DNA of 45,806 nucleotides from the NCBI GenBank assembly GCA_030647435.1, contig JAUSJX010000083.1:1-45806 (forward strand), in the 5' to 3' direction. Numbering within the stretch: position 1 is the first letter of the stretch; each line of letters starts with the position of its first letter. The position numbers were made by a program, and so were the translations under genes. The notes below the pieces were generated by a model. It worked only from the letters and a program-made list of their open reading frames with translations. It was not told where the DNA came from and searched no databases. This DNA comes from Candidatus Rokuibacteriota bacterium (lineage in GTDB: Bacteria; Methylomirabilota; Methylomirabilia; Rokubacteriales; CSP1-6). Below, in pieces: positions 1 through 5,851 of the stretch.

Positions 1-239
1 AGCTCGACGATCCGCTTCTCGAGCTGTCGGACCTTACGCTTCAGCTCGATCTCCCGCGCGAAGCCGCTCACCGACGCGAAGAGGACGCCCACGAAGGCCG
101 ACAGCAGGAGCAGCAGGGACAGCGGCAGACTCGCGGTTCGCGAGTTGAGGAAGCTTACCGTCACAGGGTCCGGATTCTGGACGGCGAACGCCATTGCCGC
201 CGCGCCGAGGATCGCGATCAGAACGTATACGAAGACCAT
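1..239 (-). CDS. LapA-domain small membrane protein (partial)
   Basis: The reading frame starts at an ATG (complement of 237-239) with an AGGAGG ribosome site at about 244-249 and runs off the left edge, so only the first 79 residues are seen. It begins with a hydrophobic helix, followed by the LapA/DUF1049 signature FAVQNPDPVTVSFLN, a second hydrophobic helix rich in Leu (SLPLSLLLLLSAFVGVLFAS) and a basic coiled-coil start (ELKRKVRQLEKRI). This is the normal order for LapA-domain inner-membrane proteins, which are linked to lipopolysaccharide assembly in enterobacteria. It lies 31 bp downstream of the broken peptidoglycan-binding gene and is probably cotranscribed with it from the sigma-54-like promoter at 646-660. 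Family assignment is firm; the exact role is not known from sequence. Confidence 0.8.
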   Translation of the reverse strand, partial: MVFVYVLIAILGAAAMAFAVQNPDPVTVSFLNSRTASLPLSLLLLLSAFVGVLFASVSGFAREIELKRKVRQLEKRIVE

Positions 240-270
240 GGGGACCTCCTATGCCCGGCGCTCGCGGCTC

Positions 271-612
271 TCACCGGCTCTCGCGTTGCTCATTCGCCCT
301 AAAGGGCGCGAGGGCCCGGTCCGCGGGGCTCGGAACTTGGGGTGGGGGAACGGCGATGTACTTCCGCAGGGCCGACTTCGTGCGCGGGCCCATGATCCCG
401 TCGATCGGACCCGGATCGTAGCCGGCGGCCACCAGAGCCTGCTGGACTTCTCACACGTGACTGGTCCTGGCGCCGGCCCCTGACACGGCGGCCTTCGCGG
501 CAGGCGGCGGTGACGCCGGCTCGTCCGCCCACACCAGGCCCGTGAGCGCGGCCGTCATCACGATCGGGATGCCCACGAGGACTCCAAGACGCGTCGAGAC
601 TCTCCGTCGCAT
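271..612 (-). pseudogene. Secreted peptidoglycan-binding protein interrupted by in-frame TGA
   Basis: The start is the ATG at 612 (MRRRVSTRLG), preceded by TAAGGAGG. Residues 1-30 form a signal peptide (basic start, hydrophobic core GIPIVMTAALTGLVW). After 53 codons a TGA at 451-453 stops translation, but the same frame continues without any shift for another 59 codons to a TGA at 271-273. The part after the stop contains a peptidoglycan-binding_1 half-domain (EVQQALVAAGYDPGPIDG, then IMGPRTKSALRKY). Arg is expected where the stop lies (CGA to TGA is one transition). As sequenced, only a 53-residue exported peptide would be made. A sequencing error is the main alternative. It shares its promoter with the downstream LapA-like gene. 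Confidence 0.75.
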
Positions 613-645
613 AGCGTGATCCTCCTTACCCTGCGCGATGGAACC

Positions 646-660
646 GCAAGGCCTATGCCA
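646..660 (-). promoter_or_regulatory. Sigma-54 (-24/-12) promoter
   Basis: On the minus strand the sequence reads TGGCATAGGCCTTGC, a full match to TGGCAYR-N4-TTGC. The predicted start site is near 634, leaving a 22-nt leader that holds the ribosome site of the gene starting at 612. A GTAA-N3-TTAC-like element lies about 85 bp upstream. Confidence 0.75.
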
Positions 661-737
661 TGACGTAAATGCCTGAAAGATCGAGGACACGCCGACGGCG
701 ACAGACTCGTCCAGGATTGCGTGGAAGGAACTTCCGA

Positions 738-748
738 GTAGTTCTTAC
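738..748. promoter_or_regulatory. Putative activator site GTAGTTCTTAC
   Basis: One mismatch to the GTAA-N3-TTAC motif found upstream of other sigma-54 promoters in the window; centred about 83 bp upstream of the -24 element at 660. It overlaps a 6+6 bp inverted repeat, GTTCTT-ACAC-AAGAAC (741-756). Confidence 0.45.
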
Positions 749-794
749 ACAAGAACAGCCGCTCCGGTCTCCGCGCGCCGCCGATTGCACCGAG

Positions 795-820
795 CCCCCG
801 GGGTGGACTCGCCCCGGGGG
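795..820 (-). terminator. GC-rich hairpin downstream of the Ivy-like gene
   Basis: CCCCCGGGG / 8-nt loop / CCCCGGGGG lies 20 bp past the stop of the minus-strand gene ending at 840. There is no clear U-tract, so termination is inferred from position and stem strength. Confidence 0.5.
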
Positions 821-839
821 ACCAGACTTCGTGTGGCTG

Positions 840-1385
840 TTAGGGGCTCACGCCGGGATAGGGACTGCCCCCGCGGCGCAGCGCGCGGAGCCCGCTGTCC
901 ACGATGAGGGGCGCGGTGTTCCGGGTCACGTTTTCGCTGCCGTATCCGTAGTAGTGCGCGAAGCCGCCTTCGTCGAGCCGGGCGAGGAGCTCTGATCCGC
1001 CGTCACGGATCAGCACGAGGACCCGATGCGTGTTGCACGCGCTCGGCGCACAGCCTGTCAGGGCGATGTAGTCCACTCCGCCGATGCGGACCATGCGGAG
1101 CGGTCCGCTGCCGCCGAAATAGGCGCCGGCGCCCGAAGAAAGCTGCCCGCCGCCCTGCGACGCCGGCGCCCAGTCGGCCCCGAAGAGATCACGGACCTTG
1201 TCGCCCACCTGCGGATTCTGCAGCACCTCATCTACCGTGTACCCATAGGCGAACACGCGACCATCCCCCGGGAGCAGCTCGGCCGCTGGCGGTATCGGGG
1301 ACCCAGGTGGCGGAGCGATCGTGCAGCCGGTCGCGAGGAGCACAGCCAGAGCGGACGGCCATCCAGCACGATGCAGGTAACGCAT
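840..1385 (-). CDS. Ivy-like (lysozyme inhibitor) lipoprotein
   Basis: The start chosen is ATG at 1385 (MRYLHRAG) because GAAGGAGG precedes it and it gives a clean lipoprotein signal: hydrophobic core then LLATGC, with Cys at about residue 20. The mature region contains GCAPSACNTHRVLVLI and then LLARLDEGG. This matches the core of the Ivy/YkfE family, whose lysozyme-blocking loop is typically GCKPHDC followed by a strand and a small acidic turn. The basic Lys of the loop is replaced (Ala), so inhibition is not assured. In the known family such proteins are periplasmic inhibitors of C-type lysozyme or related muramidases. It lies 106 bp downstream of the DUF1328 gene and may be read from the same sigma-54 promoter. 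About 181 aa; the family call is moderate. Confidence 0.55.
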   Translation of the reverse strand: MRYLHRAGWPSALAVLLATGCTIAPPPGSPIPPAAELLPGDGRVFAYGYTVDEVLQNPQVGDKVRDLFGADWAPASQGGGQLSSGAGAYFGGSGPLRMVRIGGVDYIALTGCAPSACNTHRVLVLIRDGGSELLARLDEGGFAHYYGYGSENVTRNTAPLIVDSGLRALRRGGSPYPGVSP

Positions 1386-1491
1386 GGGAGCCTCCTTCAG
1401 GATTTCGGTTTGGCCCGGCAAGTAAGAAGGACGGTCGCGGCGTCACGGGCCTCGGCACGCCGCGACTGTCTCCAGCGCACCTCGCGGAAAC

Positions 1492-1659
1492 CTACGGCAC
1501 CCGTACTCCTCGACCGCTGACCAGATGGATGACCAGTATCACGATGCCGACCAGGAACAGAATCCAGGAGATCTGGGACGCTATCGCCGCAACGCCGAAG
1601 AGACCCAGGGCGCCGGCGATGAGACCCACGAGCAGAACCGCGAGTGCGTAGTAGAGCAT
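1492..1659 (-). CDS. DUF1328 small membrane protein (YtjA-like)
   Basis: A 55-residue protein made of two hydrophobic helices (YYALAVLLVGLIAGALGLFG and SWILFLVGIVILVIHL), the typical size and pattern of the DUF1328/YtjA family: small inner-membrane proteins often seen in stress regulons. The ATG at 1659 has a good AGGAGG just upstream (about 1669-1674). A perfect sigma-54 element ends at 1691, so the predicted transcript starts about 20 nt before the start codon. Divergent to the truncated ferritin-like copy at 1992. Function unknown. Confidence 0.8.
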   Translation of the reverse strand: MLYYALAVLLVGLIAGALGLFGVAAIASQISWILFLVGIVILVIHLVSGRGVRVP

Positions 1660-1690
1660 CGTTCTGTCCTCCTTGGGCCCCTTAGGAGAC

Positions 1691-1705
1691 GCAAGTGGCG
1701 TGCCA
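1691..1705 (-). promoter_or_regulatory. Sigma-54 (-24/-12) promoter
   Basis: Minus strand TGGCACGCCACTTGC, a perfect consensus match. It faces the DUF1328 gene; predicted start near 1679. The candidate activator site at 1817-1827 lies about 117 bp upstream and could also serve the divergent promoter at 1928. Confidence 0.8.
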
Positions 1706-1816
1706 GGGCGATCAGCGCCGCCTAGCGCGGTCCGGCTTCGCCTCCCCTGCCAGCTATTTAAAGGATAGTTCCGCTCGAGATCTCGAGAGCGCCGGCTAGC
1801 GGCGGCGGTGTGACGA

Positions 1817-1827
1817 GTTTTTCTTAC
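1817..1827. promoter_or_regulatory. Putative activator site GTTTTTCTTAC (weak)
   Basis: Two mismatches to GTAA-N3-TTAC. It lies in the divergent region, about 106 bp from the -24 element at 1928 and 117 bp from the one at 1705. The motif and its flank (CTTACACGGTAGC) are conserved in the second repeat copy at 2661. Confidence 0.35.
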
Positions 1828-1927
1828 ACGGTAGCTTTTTCCGTTTTCGATCGCGCGCCGCGAGGCCAAACGCGGCCGCTCGCTGTGTTTCCGACTGCTT
1901 AGCTCAGGTGGCTGTCGGGCTGCGGAT

Positions 1928-1942
1928 TGGCACGCTCCTCGC
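1928..1942 (+). promoter_or_regulatory. Sigma-54 promoter, duplicated copy
   Basis: TGGCACGCTCCTCGC, one mismatch to consensus (T to C in TTGC). Predicted start about 1954. It drives the truncated ferritin-like fragment and, by readthrough, the 82-residue secreted protein at 2159. Confidence 0.7.
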
Positions 1943-1991
1943 AGCTTGCAAAGCATCGGCGACGGCACGCCGCGAGAGAGGAGAGCGCCCC

Positions 1992-2126
1992 ATGGACAAG
2001 CCATTTCTCACGGACATCAAGGAGCTGCGTCGACGGGCCCGCAGTCATATAGAGGAAGGCGCGGTCACCGAAGGCTATCGCGCGGACCGCGAGACCGTGC
2101 TGCGGTTGCTCAACGAAGCGCTTTGA
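1992..2126 (+). pseudogene. Truncated ferritin-like 5' fragment
   Basis: A 44-codon frame whose first 43 codons are near-identical to the start of the ferritin-like protein at 2836 (MDKPFLTDIKELR..., ending LLNEAL). It stops at the edge of the duplication with TGA. It has no metal-binding ExxH motifs, so it cannot be a functional ferritin. The ribosome site and promoter are intact, so a short N-terminal peptide could still be made. It is followed after 32 bp by the gene at 2159. Confidence 0.8.
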
Positions 2127-2158
2127 ATCCATGACATTCCACGAGAGGGGGTGAACAC

Positions 2159-2407
2159 ATGAAGAAGATCCTGATGGCTCTTGCCCTGGTGGTGGCTGTC
2201 GCCGGCACGGCGCTGGCCAACCAGTGCCCGCTGCTGATCAAGCAGATCCAGGACGCGACCGCCGGCAAGACCGACGATGCGTCGAAGAAGGCTCTGGCGC
2301 TCGCCGCTGAGGCGAAGGTGCTTCACGACTCCGGCAAGCACGCCGAGTCCATCGCCACGGCCGACGAGGCCGCGAAGGCGATCAACCTCACGCTCAAGAA
2401 GAAGTAG
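2159..2407 (+). CDS. Small secreted helical protein, unknown family
   Basis: An 82-residue protein with a classical signal peptide (KKILMALALVVAVAGTALA, cleavage after AxA near residue 20). The short mature part is rich in Ala and Lys, has one Cys (NQCPLLIK), and probably forms two amphipathic helices. GAGAGGGGGTG precedes the ATG. It has no promoter-like sequence of its own in the 32-bp gap, so it is probably expressed from the duplicated sigma-54 promoter upstream, and it ends at a strong terminator. I do not recognise a named family. Confidence 0.75.
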   Translation: MKKILMALALVVAVAGTALANQCPLLIKQIQDATAGKTDDASKKALALAAEAKVLHDSGKHAESIATADEAAKAINLTLKKK

Positions 2408-2417
2408 CCCGGAGTGC

Positions 2418-2455
2418 GGCCCCCGGGGGCGGATCGGCCCCCGGGGGCCTTTCTT
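2418..2455 (+). terminator. Rho-independent terminator
   Basis: GGCCCCCGGGGGC / GGATC / GGCCCCCGGGGGCC followed by TTTCTT, immediately after the stop codon of the gene ending at 2407. Confidence 0.85.
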
Positions 2456-2660
2456 GCGTCCCGCCCGCTAAGTGTGGGAAAACTAGCGCGAATATGGCCA
2501 CCGACGACTGCGCAGACCGCTATCCCTTCCGCGAGATCGAGTCGAAGTGACAGCGGGTCTGGGAGGAGAGCGGTCAGTTCCGCGTCACCGAGGATCTCGC
2601 TTTGAAGGATAGTTCCGCTCGAGATCCTGAGAGCGCCGGCTAGCGGCGGCGGTGTGACAG

Positions 2661-2671
2661 GTTTTTCTTAC
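2661..2671. promoter_or_regulatory. Putative activator site GTTTTTCTTAC (weak)
   Basis: Same element as at 1817, conserved in the duplication; about 106 bp upstream of the sigma-54 promoter at 2772. Confidence 0.35.
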
Positions 2672-2771
2672 ACGGTAGCTTTTCCCGTTTTCGATCGCGC
2701 GCCGCGAGACCAAACGCGGCCGCTCGCTGTGTTTCCGACTGCTTAGCTCCGGTGGCTGTCGGGCTGCGGAT

Positions 2772-2786
2772 TGGCACGCTCTTCGC
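2772..2786 (+). promoter_or_regulatory. Sigma-54 promoter of the ferritin-like/SOD operon
   Basis: TGGCACGCTCTTCGC, one mismatch to consensus. Predicted start about 2798, giving a 38-nt leader with GAGAGGAG before the ATG at 2836. Confidence 0.7.
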
Positions 2787-2835
2787 AGCTTGCGAAGCAT
2801 CGGCGACGGCACGCCACGAGAGAGGAGAACGCTCA

Positions 2836-3408
2836 ATGGACAGACCATTTCTCACGGACATCAAGGAGCTTCGTCAACGGGCCCGCAGTCATATGGAGGA
2901 AGGCGCGGTCACCGAAGGCTATCGCGCGGACCGCGAGACCGTGCTGCGGTTGCTCAACGAAGCGCTCGCGACGGAGCTCGTGTGCGTCCTGCGGTACAAG
3001 CGCCACTACTACATCGCGGCGGGCATCCACGCCCAGGCGGTGGCCGCTGAGTTCCTCGAGTACGCCAACGACGAGCAGGGTCACGCCGATCTCATCGCCG
3101 AGCGGATCGTGCAGCTCGGCGGGGCGCCCGACTTGAACCCCGATGGCCTCCTGTCGCGGAGCCATTCGGAGTACGTCGAGGGCGAGGATCTGGTCGATAT
3201 GATCCGAGAGGACTTGGTGGCCGAGCGGATTGCCGTCGACTCCTACCGCGAGATGATCGAGTACCTCGGTGACGACGACCCGACGACGCGCCGCCGGCTC
3301 GAGGAGATCCTCGCCACGGAAGAGGGGCACGCCGAGGACCTGCGGATGCTCATCGACGCGTTGGGCAGGGACGAGCGCAAGGCCTTGCGTGCGAGCAGCC
3401 AGAGCTAG
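2836..3408 (+). CDS. Ferritin-like (bacterioferritin/Dps-type) protein
   Basis: A 190-residue four-helix ferritin-like protein. Carboxylate/His ligands are visible in the right order: E in NEALATELVCVLRYKRHYY (helix 1), NDEQGHADLIAERI (ExxH, helix 2), EDLVAERIAVDSYREMIEY (helix 3) and EEILATEEGHAEDLRML (ExxH, helix 4). A ferroxidase di-iron centre is therefore likely. Proteins of this type oxidise and store iron, or protect DNA from Fenton chemistry in the cytoplasm. The leading segment (residues 1-40) is an extra charged helix. It is the first gene of a run with a hypothetical protein, a superoxide dismutase, a CsbD-like and a CBS protein, all on the plus strand, consistent with an oxidative/desiccation stress operon under sigma-54. 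Confidence 0.85.
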   Translation: MDRPFLTDIKELRQRARSHMEEGAVTEGYRADRETVLRLLNEALATELVCVLRYKRHYYIAAGIHAQAVAAEFLEYANDEQGHADLIAERIVQLGGAPDLNPDGLLSRSHSEYVEGEDLVDMIREDLVAERIAVDSYREMIEYLGDDDPTTRRRLEEILATEEGHAEDLRMLIDALGRDERKALRASSQS

Positions 3409-3425
3409 CGAGGAACCGGGCCGCT

Positions 3426-3686
3426 ATGGGCCTCTGGGGCATGAAGTACTCGGATGCGGACGACAAGTGGTGGGTGGATATGGTGCTGCAAGACGCGCCG
3501 CCGGCGGTGCGCCTGGATAGGGTCGGCGGGCGCGTCGTGGCTGACGGCTTCGATGGCGTCACCGGGCCGGTCCTCGTCCACAAGGCGAGCATTCCGCCGG
3601 AGGCGCTGAACGACTGGCCGAGCGACATGCCGGTCATCCTCACCCGCGTCGAGCTGGGACCGGACTCATCGTTATCGACCTCGTGA
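3426..3686 (+). CDS. Hypothetical 86-residue protein
   Basis: A small soluble protein (starts MGLWGMKYSD) with no signal peptide and no motif that I recognise. It sits 17 bp after the ferritin-like gene and 18 bp before the superoxide dismutase gene, so it is translated within the same operon. Its C-terminal half (PVLVHKASIPPEALNDW, then MPVILTRVE) resembles a decayed fragment at 25542-25693, so a paralogue once existed elsewhere in the window. Confidence 0.7.
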   Translation: MGLWGMKYSDADDKWWVDMVLQDAPPAVRLDRVGGRVVADGFDGVTGPVLVHKASIPPEALNDWPSDMPVILTRVELGPDSSLSTS

Positions 3687-3704
3687 GAGGGAGACAAGAG
3701 AGCC

Positions 3705-4307
3705 ATGACCTACAAGGTACAGGAGCGTCTCAAGCCGCGGTCGTTGACGGGCATCTCCGACGGGCAGATCGAGCAGCATTGGCAGCTGTACGAAGCGTAC
3801 GTCAAGAACACGAACGAGCTGCTCGACGAGCTCCGGGGGGCGGACACGGGATCGCGGCACTGGGCGGAGCTCAAGCGCCGGCTCGGATTTGAATTCAACG
3901 GAATGGCGCTGCATGAATACTACTTCGGCAATCTGGCGGCGGACCGCGCGTTGAGACCGAAGAGCGCGCTCACCGACGCCTTGGTGACCGGCTGGGGCGA
4001 CTTCCGGGCTTGGCGGGAGGACTTCGCCAAGACGGCGGCCATGCGAGGTATCGGCTGGGTCGTCCTCTATCACGACCCGTGGGCCGGCCGCCTGTTCAAC
4101 TGGTGGGTGAGCGATCACGAGGTCAACCACCCTGCCGGACTGACTCCGATCCTCGTCCTCGACGTGTTCGAGCACGCCTGGATGGTCGACTACGCGATGG
4201 GAGAAAAGAGCAAGTACGTCGACGCATTCCTGGAGAACGTCGGCTGGGAGACGGTCGAGCGACGCTTCAAGGACAGCCGGGACCGCCCGGCACGCGTGGC
4301 CTCATAG
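3705..4307 (+). CDS. Fe/Mn superoxide dismutase
   Basis: A 200-residue protein with the Fe/Mn-SOD architecture. The N-terminal helical hairpin has His in IEQHWQLYEAYVKNTN and His in NGMALHEYYFGNL. The C-terminal alpha/beta domain carries VLDVFEHAWMVDY, equivalent to the metal-binding DxWEHAYY, preceded by the conserved WVVLYHDPWAGRL strand region. The Trp of DVWEHAY is Phe here, and the partner Tyr is Trp. The superoxide to peroxide and oxygen reaction is inferred from the four preserved ligands (2 His, Asp, His). GAGAGGGAGACAAGAG precedes the ATG. No signal peptide, so cytoplasmic. It follows the ferritin-like gene, a common pairing for oxidative stress. Confidence 0.85.
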   Translation: MTYKVQERLKPRSLTGISDGQIEQHWQLYEAYVKNTNELLDELRGADTGSRHWAELKRRLGFEFNGMALHEYYFGNLAADRALRPKSALTDALVTGWGDFRAWREDFAKTAAMRGIGWVVLYHDPWAGRLFNWWVSDHEVNHPAGLTPILVLDVFEHAWMVDYAMGEKSKYVDAFLENVGWETVERRFKDSRDRPARVAS

Positions 4308-4356
4308 CTGCCGCGAGGCAATGCGTCTGCAGCTCATCTCTAGACGGGAGGCGTTG

Positions 4357-4617
4357 ATGAACAAGGACATCCTGCAGGGCAAGAGGCGGGAACTGAAGGG
4401 CCTCGTCAAGGAGCAGTGGGGCAAGCTCACGGACGATGACCTCGACAAGATCGACGGCCAGGCCGAGCGCCTCGTCGGTGTGCTGCAGCAGCGGTACGGC
4501 TACGCGAAGGAGAAGGCCGAGCAGGAGTACAAGCGCATCATGGAGCAGTGGTTCGGCAATGGCGGCGGTCTCGACATGGGCCACCCGCGGCTGGACGGTG
4601 ACCACGAGAAGAAGTGA
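4357..4617 (+). CDS. CsbD-like stress protein
   Basis: An 86-residue hydrophilic protein. The central part (KGLVKEQWGKLTDDDLDKIDG, then AERLVGVLQQRYGYAKEKAEQE) is the CsbD-family pattern (VKGKWGKLTDDDLTxIxG...LxGxLQxxYGxxKExAExE). The start is ATG 4357 with GGGAGG upstream; an earlier in-frame ATG at 4321 lacks a ribosome site. CsbD proteins are small general-stress proteins of unknown mechanism. The C-terminus has an extra Gly/Asp/His-rich tail. Last gene before a strong hairpin region. Confidence 0.85.
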   Translation: MNKDILQGKRRELKGLVKEQWGKLTDDDLDKIDGQAERLVGVLQQRYGYAKEKAEQEYKRIMEQWFGNGGGLDMGHPRLDGDHEKK

Positions 4618-4640
4618 CAGGCTGCACGAGCGGAAAACAA

Positions 4641-4715
4641 GCGTCCGGACTCCGCGCGACCGGACGCATAGAGAGCTGGAGGCCGCGCAGAGCGAGCTCC
4701 CGCGGCCTCCAGCTC
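4641..4715 (+). terminator. Two hairpins downstream of the CsbD-like gene
   Basis: First hairpin GCGTCCGG...CCGGACGC (4641-4667). The second, stronger one has a 15-bp stem GAGCTGGAGGCCGCG...CGCGGCCTCCAGCTC (4673-4715). No U-tract follows. They could terminate or attenuate the upstream operon before the CBS gene. Confidence 0.5.
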
Positions 4716-4751
4716 AATCACCTTGAGGGCGTAGAACCGAAGGAGGCCGTG

Positions 4752-5204
4752 ATGGCTCGACGGGTTGGACAGGAACGCTACGATGCGCAGTACGTGGGGG
4801 ACATCATGACCAGCCCCCCGCGAACGCTGGACGTGACGGCGTCCGTCATGGACGCGGCGACACTCATGCGGGAGGGCGACTTCGGAGACGTGGTGGTTCT
4901 CGAGGAGGGCCGGCTCTGCGGCATCCTCACCGATCGCGACATCGTCGTGCGCGTGCTGGCGACCGGGGACGATCCCTCGAGCGTACGCGTGGGTGATGTC
5001 TGCAGCCGGGAGCTGGTCACAGTGTCCGAGGGAAACGGCATCGGCGACGCGGTCAGGCTCGTCCGCGCGAAGGCGGTCCGGCGCCTCCCGGTCCTGGACG
5101 ATGACGGAAGGCTCGTCGGCATCCTGTCCCTCGGCGATCTCGCGCTGGCGCGCGATCCGAAGTCGGCGCTTGGCGACATCAGCGCCGCGACACCGAATAT
5201 ATAG
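4752..5204 (+). CDS. CBS-domain pair protein
   Basis: A 150-residue protein made of two CBS motifs and little else: first YVGDIMTSPPRTLDVTASV...VVLEEGRLCGILTDRDIVVRV, second VGDVCSRELVTVSEG...RLPVLDDDGRLVGILSLGDLA. Such tandem pairs form a Bateman module that binds adenosine nucleotides or S-adenosylmethionine and senses energy state; no effector domain is attached. AAGGAGG precedes the ATG at 4752. It lies 134 bp after the CsbD-like gene and 14 bp before a small lipoprotein gene. A second stand-alone CBS pair follows otsA at 24742. Confidence 0.85.
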   Translation: MARRVGQERYDAQYVGDIMTSPPRTLDVTASVMDAATLMREGDFGDVVVLEEGRLCGILTDRDIVVRVLATGDDPSSVRVGDVCSRELVTVSEGNGIGDAVRLVRAKAVRRLPVLDDDGRLVGILSLGDLALARDPKSALGDISAATPNI

Positions 5205-5218
5205 AGGAGGAAACCAGC

Positions 5219-5395
5219 ATGCGCACCCCAATTCGATGCACGCGCCGCTTCCTGGTCCCGCTCGCCATAACCGTCGCGCTGCTGGCGGGCTGTGCGGTTC
5301 AGCCCGAGCCGGTGGTGACTGCCACGGTTGGCGCGCCGAACACTGTCACGTATCCGGAAGGCCGGTATCAGCTGTACCCCTCTCTGCCAATATGA
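5219..5395 (+). CDS. Small lipoprotein, probably truncated by the IS3 insertion
   Basis: A 58-residue frame with a lipoprotein signal (RRFLVPLAITVALLAGC) after GAGGAGGAAA. The mature part reads AVQPEPVVTATVGAPNTV then TYPEGRYQLYPSLPI and stops. Small lipoproteins of this kind usually continue after GRYxL with a Gly/Tyr/Trp-rich end (PYYWVWIP-like). The abrupt, unrelated end next to an IS3 element suggests loss of the C-terminus. The remainder is not visible on the other side of the element. Confidence 0.55.
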   Translation: MRTPIRCTRRFLVPLAITVALLAGCAVQPEPVVTATVGAPNTVTYPEGRYQLYPSLPI

Positions 5396-5452
5396 GTGAG
5401 ACAGCGTCCCCCGGGAAGTTTAGTGTCGAGGGTGAGTCAGGATTGGAGAGCG

Positions 5453-5851
5453 ATGAGCGCATTGGAGCAGGCCCTTGGTGGACCGGCGATCGAGGTGGTG
5501 GCGAAGGCGACGAGGCGGCGGTTCACGGTGGAGTACAAGCGGAAGATCGTCCGGGAGGCCGACGCCTGCAAGACGTCGGGCGCGGACGGGGCGTTGTTGC
5601 GGCGGGAGGGGTTGTACTCGTCCCACCTGACGACGTGGCGCGCGGCGCGGGAGCGAGGAGAGCTGGCGGCGGCACCGAAGAAGCGCGGGCCCGTGCCGCG
5701 GGTCCCCGATCCGCGCGACCAGCGGATCACCGAACTGGAGCGAGAGAGCACCCGGTGGCGGAAGCGCGCCGAGCGGGCTGAGGCCCTGGTCGAACTGCAA
5801 AAACAAGTCGCGGCATTGCTGGGAACGCCGCTGACTACCGAGCCCTCGTGA
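5453..5851 (+). CDS. IS3-family transposase OrfA
   Basis: A 132-residue helix-turn-helix protein: TRRRFTVEYKRKIVREADAC is the usual start of the IS3 OrfA helix-turn-helix, followed by a C-terminal coiled coil (RITELERESTRWRKRAERAEALVELQ) used for multimerisation. The start is ATG 5453 with GGAGAG upstream. Its stop (TGA 5849-5851) overlaps the start of OrfB. Confidence 0.85.
   Translation: MSALEQALGGPAIEVVAKATRRRFTVEYKRKIVREADACKTSGADGALLRREGLYSSHLTTWRAARERGELAAAPKKRGPVPRVPDPRDQRITELERESTRWRKRAERAEALVELQKQVAALLGTPLTTEPS

Larger units (their letters stand above)
1761..2122 (+). repeat. Direct repeat copy 1 (promoter plus 5' end of ferritin-like gene)
   Basis: This 362-bp stretch aligns without indels to 2605-2966 (constant offset of 844 bp), with only scattered substitutions. 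It carries the candidate activator site, the sigma-54 promoter, the ribosome site and the first 43 codons of the ferritin-like gene, then breaks off at AGCGCT. Copy 2 is the intact parent. Confidence 0.9.
2605..2966 (+). repeat. Direct repeat copy 2 (parent copy)
   Basis: Partner of 1761-2122. Here the coding part continues into a full-length ferritin-like gene, so this is the source copy. Confidence 0.9.

Noticed and set aside
451-453. Selenocysteine at the TGA in the peptidoglycan-binding protein
   Set aside because: The position expects Arg, the protein is not a redox enzyme, and I see no obvious SECIS-like stem-loop directly after the codon.
741-756. GTTCTT-ACAC-AAGAAC as a separate operator
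   Set aside because: The palindrome is real but overlaps the GTAG-N3-TTAC activator-like site and occurs only once; there is no independent support for another regulator.
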